Source: Flavobacterium sp. xlx-214 (GTDB lineage: Bacteria; Bacteroidota; Bacteroidia; Flavobacteriales; Flavobacteriaceae). Taken from it: DNA of 64,000 bases. The position numbers and the translations under genes were made by a program. Location: contig NZ_CP059431.1 of the NCBI RefSeq assembly GCF_013874595.1, forward strand, positions 186,001-250,000, given 5' to 3'. Shown here one piece after another: positions 58,266-64,000 of this stretch (its first letter is position 1; each line of letters opens with the position of its first letter). Below the pieces are notes generated by a model. That model searched no databases, was not told the DNA's origin, and worked only from the letters and a program-made list of their open reading frames with translations.

Positions 58266-58982
58266 TTAGTGTCCAATTAATTTATCAATTAGCGTTCCAA
58301 TGATTACTACTACAAGTGAAAATGACATCATTCCTAAAACATACGCAAAAAAAGCTTTTATATAACTCAACACTTTTCCTTTATCAAAAAATTGTCCAAT
58401 TGCCCAAGTACAATAAATAATGCCAATTATTCCTGATATTTTCATTAATTCAAAATGTATTATACCTTGCAGAAAAGCAAAAACAGAAAAAAACAACATT
58501 GACATTCCTGTAACAAAGCATAATAAAATAAGAATTTCATACAAATTGAAATTGGATTTTTGAAAAAATAATTTTATCCATAAGGCAATAAATACTCCTA
58601 TTATAATATTTGTATATCCTGAATTTATATCACCCCATTTAAAAATTTTATTAGCTGTTGAGGTGTTTTGTACATCTTCATAAGAAACGAAACTTTCAAT
58701 GTGAAAAAAATGCGCTACGAGTGAAAAAACTAAAGAAGTTATTATTATAAAAACAACAGGTTTAACAAGTCTGCTTCTATCTTCTAAAATAAATTTTCTT
58801 ATTGTTTTACCTGGGTTAATAAGTAATTGCTTTATGGTATACAAGATACCTTTTTCAAAATGTAAAAGATGTGTTATTTCATGAACTATATAATGTCCAT
58901 CTATTCTTTTTACTTCCGTTGGTTGTCCACAATTTGGACAATATTTTGAGTTTACCTCATTATTACAGTTTTTACAGTTCAT
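58266..58982 (-). CDS. DUF3667 domain-containing membrane protein
   Basis: A 238-residue protein. A rubredoxin-like zinc ribbon at the N-terminus (CKNC at 3-6, CPNC at 15-18) is followed by a conserved amphipathic block (HYIVHEITHLLHFEKGILYTIKQLLINPGKTIRKFI) and five hydrophobic helices, the layout of DUF3667, a Bacteroidota family of unknown function. Monocistronic; no clear promoter. Confidence 0.88.
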   Translation of the reverse strand: MNCKNCNNEVNSKYCPNCGQPTEVKRIDGHYIVHEITHLLHFEKGILYTIKQLLINPGKTIRKFILEDRSRLVKPVVFIIITSLVFSLVAHFFHIESFVSYEDVQNTSTANKIFKWGDINSGYTNIIIGVFIALWIKLFFQKSNFNLYEILILLCFVTGMSMLFFSVFAFLQGIIHFELMKISGIIGIIYCTWAIGQFFDKGKVLSYIKAFFAYVLGMMSFSLVVVIIGTLIDKLIGH

Positions 58983-59197
58983 TTATTGTGTAAAATTATA
59001 ATTTACAATTTGTTGGGTAAAATTACAACTAAGATTACTTTCAATTAAACTAAAAATATAAAAAATTTGTAAAAAAAACGTACAAGTTATAAATCTGTGT
59101 AAACGTTAAGCTTATACAAAAAAACAGTACTATATCTATCCATAAAAAAACTACAACAGAATATCCTAAAATAGAAACAATTACTCATAAATCTTCC

Positions 59198-59205
59198 TAT
59201 TTTTG
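59198..59205 (+). promoter_or_regulatory. -7 promoter element (TATTTTTG) of the glycosylhydrolase gene
   Basis: Exact TAnnTTTG, 19 bases before the ATG; no -33 TTG at the ideal distance. Confidence 0.45.
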
Positions 59206-59224
59206 TTGCGTTATTACCCTACAC

Positions 59225-60820
59225 ATGAAAAGCAGTTTAAATAAATACATGGCCTTTGTTGGTCTTATATCGTTATCGTTAATATCGTGTGCTGTACAAC
59301 AACAGCAACCTAGAAAAATACAAGTTGTAAAGCAATCCGAAACTACTACAACCCAACCCACAAAAGCAACTACCCTACCTACTAAAGAAATAGGTACCGA
59401 TACTTACAGAACAGAGTTACCCGAAGTAAAACGCGAGTTTAGAGCCGCGTGGATTGCTACGGTGGCAAACATTAACTGGCCTAGTAGTAAAAACTTAAGC
59501 ACGCAGGAACAGAAAAACGAGGCCATTAAAATTTTAGATTTACTGCAAGACACCAACTTTAATGCGGTTGTTTTTCAGGTACGCCCTGCTGCCGATGCGT
59601 TGTACAAAAGTAATTTAGAACCTTGGTCGTATTACCTTACGGGGCAAACAGGGCAAAGTCCGTCACCGTATTATGATCCGTTAGAGTTTTGGATTGATGA
59701 GGCACATAAGCGTGGTATGGAACTACATGTGTGGTTAAACCCGTACCGTGCGCATCACTTAAGCGGCGGATCGGTTAGTAGTGAATCTATGGTGCGTAAA
59801 TCGCCAAACAACATTGTAAAGCTTAAAAATGGTATGTATTGGTTTGATCCTGCTAGTACGCAAACGCAAGATCACGTTTCAAAAGTGGTAAAAGATATTG
59901 TATCGCGCTACGATATTGATGCCGTACATTTTGATGATTATTTTTATCCGTATGCATCGTACAACGGTGGTGCCGATTTCCCGGATACGGCATCGTGGAA
60001 TGCCTATAAAAACAACAACGGTTCGTTATCAAAAGCCGATTGGCGCCGTAGTCAGGTAAATACGTTTATAGAGCGTATTAATAAAGAAATTAAAGAAACA
60101 AAATCGTACGTAAAATTTGGTATTAGTCCGTTTGGTATTTGGAAATCGGGCTATCCTGATGGCGTGGTGGGTTCGTCGCAGTACGATGAATTGTATGCCG
60201 ATGCTAAATTGTGGTTAAACAAAGGTTGGGTCGATTATTTTGCACCTCAGTTGTATTGGCCAATAAACTCGCAACGCCAAAATTTTCAAGATTTATTAGA
60301 ATGGTGGCAAGATGAAAACACCATGAATCGCCATTTATGGCCTGGTTTAAATACGGTTGAAATTAAAGCGAACAATAAGGCAACCGAGATTGTCAATCAA
60401 ATTAAAATCACCAATCAGGTGCTTAATAAAAAAAGCGTTGGGGCTATACATTACAGCGTAGCGGGTTTATTGAATAATCGTGAAATGGTTACGGAATTAA
60501 AAAACGGACCTTATAAAGAAAAGGCGTTGATACCTGCAAGCCCTTGGATGAAGATAGATAAACTACCAAAGCCTACTATTAAAATTCAAAACGATACACA
60601 AGATGCGTTGGTTTCGTGGAATATTGATGATGTAAGCAAAGTTTTTCAGTGGGTTGTGTTTACCAAATACAATAACGATTGGACGTACGAAATTGTGAAT
60701 CATAACACCTACACCACCCGTATTGCCAAAACCAAAAATGGTAAAAGTTTAAACGCTGTAGCTGTAAAAGCTATTGACCGTTTAGGTAATGAAAGCGATT
60801 ATGTAGCGAAGAAATTATAA
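59225..60820 (+). CDS. Family-10-like glycosylhydrolase lipoprotein (GHL10)
   Basis: A 531-residue lipoprotein (lipobox ISC, Cys22), then a Thr/Gln-rich linker. Residues about 70-400 form the GHL10 TIM-barrel domain (PF02638): EFRAAWIATVANINWPS, FNAVVFQVRPAADALYKS, ELHVWLNPYRAHH, VDAVHFDDYFYPY-like block and VDYFAPQLYWPIN. The C-terminal 100 residues look like a fibronectin-like beta-sandwich (DALVSWNIDDVSKVFQWVVF). Members such as YngK are thought to act on cell-wall glycans. It would sit on the outer or inner membrane facing the periplasm. Confidence 0.88.
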   Translation: MKSSLNKYMAFVGLISLSLISCAVQQQQPRKIQVVKQSETTTTQPTKATTLPTKEIGTDTYRTELPEVKREFRAAWIATVANINWPSSKNLSTQEQKNEAIKILDLLQDTNFNAVVFQVRPAADALYKSNLEPWSYYLTGQTGQSPSPYYDPLEFWIDEAHKRGMELHVWLNPYRAHHLSGGSVSSESMVRKSPNNIVKLKNGMYWFDPASTQTQDHVSKVVKDIVSRYDIDAVHFDDYFYPYASYNGGADFPDTASWNAYKNNNGSLSKADWRRSQVNTFIERINKEIKETKSYVKFGISPFGIWKSGYPDGVVGSSQYDELYADAKLWLNKGWVDYFAPQLYWPINSQRQNFQDLLEWWQDENTMNRHLWPGLNTVEIKANNKATEIVNQIKITNQVLNKKSVGAIHYSVAGLLNNREMVTELKNGPYKEKALIPASPWMKIDKLPKPTIKIQNDTQDALVSWNIDDVSKVFQWVVFTKYNNDWTYEIVNHNTYTTRIAKTKNGKSLNAVAVKAIDRLGNESDYVAKKL

Positions 60821-60890
60821 TATTTATCTTTTTTGTACGTTATTATATACGTAAATTTAAATGTTTGGTTTTAATCAGATTTCAGTAGAT

Positions 60891-60969
60891 TTTGTCATTT
60901 CGACGAAGGAGAAATCTCTAATTATCCAAGAGATTCTTCATTCCACTTCGTTGCATTCAGAATGACAAA
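60891..60969. repeat. REP-like palindromic element, copy 1
   Basis: A 79-base imperfect palindrome with outer arms TTTGTCATT / AATGACAAA and inner arms CGAAG..AATCTCT / AGAGATT..CTTCG. It matches 73 of 79 positions of the element at 62991-63069, and weaker similarity continues on both sides. Confidence 0.85.
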
Positions 60970-61038
60970 TCTTGAGTCATTACTAAAAGCGAACATTCAT
61001 AAATAAAATGCTACTAAATAATTTTAAATCTGTTTATT

Positions 61039-61860
61039 ATGACCAACAAAATAGATATTGCCCTTTGGTTTGATACCAACGCAAAAGAAGCTTTTGATTT
61101 TTACACCACACTTTTTAAAGACAGTTACATAACGCAAAGTAATCCGGTGGTTACCAATGCGGTATTGGCTGGTGTTTCGTTTAGTGGTATTAATGGAGGA
61201 CCCATGTTTAAAATAAATCCATCCATCTCTATTATGGTTACCTGTGAAACTACAGAAGAGGTGGATACCTTATGGAATGCTTTACTAGAAAACGGTTCGG
61301 TTTTAATGCCTTTAGATGCTTATCCGTGGAGCAAGCGTTATGGTTGGCTTTCCGATAAATATGGCGTTACATGGCAATTGTATTATGGCAAATTAAGCGA
61401 TGTTAACCAACAAAAGTTAACTCCTACCCTTATGTTTACACAAAATCAATTAGGAAAATGCGAGGAAGCTATTGAATATTACCGTACTATTTTTCCTAAG
61501 TTTGAGTTACAAGGTATTTTAAAATATCCTAATGCAGAACAACAAAACCTTGTGCAACATGCGCAGTTTATTGCCAACGATTTTACGTTTATGGCTACTG
61601 ATGGATCGGCCAATGAAACATTTGAATTTAACGAAGGCGTGTCGTTTGTAATTTTATGCAACAACCAAGAAGAAATAGATTATTACTGGAATGCGTTTAC
61701 TAAAAACGGCGCAGAAAGTATGTGTGGTTGGTGTAAAGATGCTTTTGGCGTAAGTTGGCAAATTATTCCTGAAAACTTAAATACGCTAATGGCTAATAAT
61801 CCTAATGCTATGGCTGCTTTAATGCAAATGAAAAAAATCATTATTAAAGATTTAGCATAA
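61039..61860 (+). CDS. Tandem PhnB-like VOC protein
   Basis: A 273-residue protein with two VOC units. Unit 1 (about 3-130): DIALWFDTNAKEAFDFYTTLF ... WLSDKYGVTWQLYYG. Unit 2 (about 135-265): LMFTQNQLGKCEEAIEYYRTIF ... CKDAFGVSWQIIPENL. Both match the PhnB-like (3-demethylubiquinone methyltransferase-like) domain. Enzyme activity unknown. Its stop overlaps the start of the DUF1697 gene by one base. Confidence 0.9.
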   Translation: MTNKIDIALWFDTNAKEAFDFYTTLFKDSYITQSNPVVTNAVLAGVSFSGINGGPMFKINPSISIMVTCETTEEVDTLWNALLENGSVLMPLDAYPWSKRYGWLSDKYGVTWQLYYGKLSDVNQQKLTPTLMFTQNQLGKCEEAIEYYRTIFPKFELQGILKYPNAEQQNLVQHAQFIANDFTFMATDGSANETFEFNEGVSFVILCNNQEEIDYYWNAFTKNGAESMCGWCKDAFGVSWQIIPENLNTLMANNPNAMAALMQMKKIIIKDLA

Positions 61861-62399
61861 TGCATACGTACATTGTTTTATTACGTGGAATAAACGTATC
61901 GGGTAAAAACCTGGTTAAAATGGATGCTTTAAAACAAGCATTGCTTTTACACGAGTTTACAAAAGTAAGTACTTACATACAAAGCGGAAACATTGTGGTA
62001 CAAACGCCTTTAGATAAAACCGCTGCACAAAAACAGTTTGAGGCTGTTTTGTTAAACCAATTTCAGGTAAACGTGCCTGTTTTTATTCTTTTGTTATCCG
62101 ATTTAGAAAATGCCGTAGCTAACAATCCTTTTCCAGCAACAGCAGAATCCAACAAAGTTTTTTTTACTTTTTTAGATACGGTACCCGATGTTGCTTTGGT
62201 TGCAAAACTACAAACTATAGATTTTGGCAACGAAGTGTTTCATGTACAAAACAAAATACTTTACTTTTATGTACCCAATGGTATGGGAAAATCAAAAATG
62301 AACAACAACTTTTTCGAAAAAAAGCTAAATGTAACGGCAACGGGGCGTAATTTAAATACCATTTTAAAACTAATTGCCTTAACAACTGCAATTGACTAA
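61860..62399 (+). CDS. DUF1697 domain-containing protein
   Basis: A 179-residue cytoplasmic protein with the DUF1697 signature: YIVLLRGINVSGKNLVKMDALK, VSTYIQSGNIVV and NVTATGRNLNTILKL. Function unknown. Translationally coupled (TAATG) to the PhnB-like gene. Confidence 0.92.
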   Translation: MHTYIVLLRGINVSGKNLVKMDALKQALLLHEFTKVSTYIQSGNIVVQTPLDKTAAQKQFEAVLLNQFQVNVPVFILLLSDLENAVANNPFPATAESNKVFFTFLDTVPDVALVAKLQTIDFGNEVFHVQNKILYFYVPNGMGKSKMNNNFFEKKLNVTATGRNLNTILKLIALTTAID

Positions 62400-62473
62400 T
62401 TTTCACTTCTTTTTTAAAGCTTTTGGCATTTAAATTGATGCTTTTTTTTATTGAATTGTAAAATGAAAGCGTT

Positions 62474-62941
62474 ATGAAAAAAATTTTCTTATTAGCATTA
62501 GTTACAGGGGCTACATTAACTGCTTGCACTAAAAAAACGGATGCGCCTGTTGAAGATAACTCAATGAAAAATGATTCGTTAGTGGAACAAAAACTTGATA
62601 CAATTACGCATGATGGGCACAATGCTGAAAACTCGTTAGATTGGGCGGGTACTTACGAAGCTACACTACCATGTGCCGATTGTCCGGGAATAAAAACCAC
62701 CATTATCATTACAAAAGATGGTGCGTTTACTTACCTGTCTGAATATTTAGAAAGAAACACTAATATTAACAATACAGGTACTATTATGTGGCACGATAAC
62801 GGATCGGTTATTCATTTAAAAGGAAAAGATATTGACAGCAAGCTAAAAGTAATAGAAAACGGCTTGATTGCTTTAGACCAAGATGGTAAAGAAATTGATG
62901 GTCCGTTAAAAGCGCACTATCGTTTCACTAAAATAAAATAA
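62474..62941 (+). CDS. NlpE-like copper-resistance lipoprotein
   Basis: A 155-residue lipoprotein (lipobox TAC, Cys18). After an acidic linker comes the NlpE N-domain with its CxxC: GTYEATLPCADCPGIKTTIII. NlpE in E. coli senses surface and copper stress and activates Cpx; only the N-domain is present here, as in most Bacteroidota members, so signalling to Cpx is not implied. Confidence 0.85.
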   Translation: MKKIFLLALVTGATLTACTKKTDAPVEDNSMKNDSLVEQKLDTITHDGHNAENSLDWAGTYEATLPCADCPGIKTTIIITKDGAFTYLSEYLERNTNINNTGTIMWHDNGSVIHLKGKDIDSKLKVIENGLIALDQDGKEIDGPLKAHYRFTKIK

Positions 62942-62990
62942 ATGTTTTTGAATGTCCATTTTTTAATATAGTTCAAATTTCAACAGTTTT

Positions 62991-63069
62991 TTTGTTATTT
63001 CGTCGAAGGAGAAATCTATAATCATCAAAGAGATTCTTCATTCCACTTCGTTGCATTCAGAATAACAAA
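62991..63069. repeat. REP-like palindromic element, copy 2
   Basis: Same 79-base element as at 60891, same orientation, six differences. Two of them are a matched pair (C to T in the left arm, G to A in the right arm) so the outer stem is kept: TTTGTTATT / AATAACAAA. Confidence 0.85.
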
Positions 63070-63112
63070 TCGTGAATCAATACCAAAAGCAGACATTCGT
63101 TTAAATCTTTTA

Positions 63113-63144
63113 AAAAAGCCGAAAGTTAACCTTTCGGCTTTTTA
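63113..63144 (+). terminator. Terminator after the NlpE-like gene and REP element
   Basis: AAAAGCCGAAAG / CTTTCGGCTTTT stem with a five-base loop; the REP copy lies between it and the stop codon at 62941. Confidence 0.8.
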
Positions 63145-63176
63145 TTTTAACTATCTTTAAATATCAAAAAAAAGAA

Positions 63177-63437
63177 ATGGAAGTCATACCTGAAATGCTA
63201 TCAAAAATAGGTTACACCCCTTTAGTATATGGTAGAATTAATAAAAAACTAAAAACCAGTTATTCAAATGCTGAAATTGAAACGCTTATCTATGATATCG
63301 TTCAACACATTAAAGAAGATGAAGTAGAGCAAATAGGGAAAAATTATTATCTATCAAGTTCAAAACATAAAATTAGAATTACCATAAATTCGTATACCTT
63401 TAGGGTAATTACTGTTGACCGATTAAAGACATCATAA
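63177..63437 (+). CDS. DUF3781 domain-containing protein
   Basis: An 86-residue protein matching DUF3781: YTPLVYGRINKKLKTSYSNAEIE, then GKNYYLSSSKHKIRITINSYTFRVITVDRL. Found in many Bacteroidota and Firmicutes; function unknown. It is 12 bases before the lipoprotein pair. Confidence 0.88.
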   Translation: MEVIPEMLSKIGYTPLVYGRINKKLKTSYSNAEIETLIYDIVQHIKEDEVEQIGKNYYLSSSKHKIRITINSYTFRVITVDRLKTS

Positions 63438-63449
63438 AAAACAAAAGCT

Positions 63450-63851
63450 ATGAAAAAACCGATTCTTTACTTAAGTGTTTTAACCCTAACAATTTCATGT
63501 GGTGTAAAAAACAAGTTAACACCGCAAGATTTATCGGGTATATGGACAGAGCATTGGGTTCCTGATATTATTGATCCTGATAAAAGCGTTAATTACGTTG
63601 ATACGCTTAAGCTGTACACAAAAAACAATCAATTAAACATTACATGCATTAACTACGATATGTATGTGTATTCAGACATTCAATTAAAGGGAAATCAACT
63701 TACTTTTACAAAAGAAAATTTGGTTGATCCTAATGAACGTTTCTTTGTTTATTACACGCTTACAGTAAACAAAAAGCGCAACGAATGCAGTGGTGGTATT
63801 ATAAACAGTGTAAATGAAGAAAATAAAGTTTCTTTAAAAAAGATGCAATAA
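63450..63851 (+). CDS. Small lipoprotein, first of a paralogous pair
   Basis: A 133-residue lipoprotein (signal KKPILYLSVLTLTI, lipobox SC-GVKNK), with LSGIWTEHWVPDIID at the start of the mature domain and a beta-rich remainder. The next gene begins with a similar CGIKNK...GLWSEHW pattern, so the two are tandem paralogues. Family not recognised. Confidence 0.75.
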   Translation: MKKPILYLSVLTLTISCGVKNKLTPQDLSGIWTEHWVPDIIDPDKSVNYVDTLKLYTKNNQLNITCINYDMYVYSDIQLKGNQLTFTKENLVDPNERFFVYYTLTVNKKRNECSGGIINSVNEENKVSLKKMQ

Positions 63852-63857
63852 CCGTTT

Positions 63858-64000
63858 ATGAAAACAAAAATAATATTTGTTGCTGTTATATGTTTACTTA
63901 TGGTAGCATGTGGTATTAAAAACAAAACAGCAACGTCAAAAAACAATTACAACAATAGCATTGGTTTATGGTCTGAACATTGGGAACAAGATACAATTGA
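63858..64000 (+). CDS. Small lipoprotein, second of the pair (cut by the window end)
   Basis: Forty-seven codons are visible: lipoprotein signal KTKIIFVAVICLLMVAC, then GIKNKTATSKNN and GLWSEHWEQDTI, parallel to SGIWTEHW of the gene seven bases upstream. The rest lies outside the window. Confidence 0.7.
   Translation, partial: MKTKIIFVAVICLLMVACGIKNKTATSKNNYNNSIGLWSEHWEQDTI

Noticed and set aside
49614..58982. Prophage or integrative element covering the accessory part
   Set aside because: No integrase, transposase, phage structural gene, tRNA or attachment repeat was seen; only small repeats and scattered accessory genes.

Overview
The window looks like a chromosomal segment of a member of the Flavobacteriaceae (Bacteroidota); I cannot fix the genus. 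The signs are low GC, promoters of the Bacteroidota type (-33 TTG or TTTG, about 19-20 bases, then -7 TAnnTTTG), a carboxypeptidase-regulatory-domain outer-membrane receptor, an S10-spc-alpha ribosomal gene order without tuf between fusA and rpsJ, zinc-free S14 and L36, and several families common in this group (DUF3667, DUF3781, HopJ-type, TlpA-type thioredoxins). No tRNA, rRNA, CRISPR array, transposase or prophage gene was seen.

Layout. 1-5.8 kb, plus strand: an outer-membrane receptor, then a two-gene ABC exporter whose permease is fused to a TlpA-like thioredoxin domain; both units end in the same terminator sequence. 5.8-17.3 kb, minus strand: a small anchored protein, a fatty-acid hydroxylase family protein with a FabH-type synthase, the ABC-F ATPase Uup, two neighbouring guanidino-group enzymes (CtlX and an arginine-deiminase-family protein), citrate synthase, enolase, a HopJ-type protein and CarA. 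17.3-34.5 kb, minus strand: one continuous str-S10-spc-alpha block from rpsL to rplQ, including rpmJ (38 residues). Its three widest gaps through rpsD (before rplC, rpsH and rpsD) hold hairpins or a promoter. They sit at the genes or gene pair for L3/L4, S8 and S4, whose E. coli homologues (L4, S8, S4) autoregulate the corresponding operons.

34.5-50 kb: an Omp85-type barrel protein divergent from the str operon, a thioredoxin-like exported protein, RlmB, KatG, a rhomboid protease, RarA, an M3 peptidase, an operon of three paralogous four-helix membrane proteins with an XRE regulator, and an NhaP-type antiporter. 49.6-64 kb is the accessory part: VOC/PhnB-like, DUF1801, DUF1697 and SRPBCC proteins, lipoproteins, a SUKH-like protein, and a DUF262-HEPN gene pair bracketed by related hairpins. 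It also holds a 15-unit 21-base tandem array in front of a fibronectin-III-like gene, a cluster of palindromes, and two copies of a REP-like element that differ by a compensatory pair of changes.

The best candidates for undescribed biology are the DUF262-HEPN module (54.8-56.6 kb), which resembles a GmrSD-like defence unit with an RNase-type HEPN partner; the three-paralogue membrane/XRE operon (46.2-47.7 kb) with an operator-like palindrome on its promoter; the 21-base array; and the structured gaps of the ribosomal operon. Functions beyond family membership are inferred.
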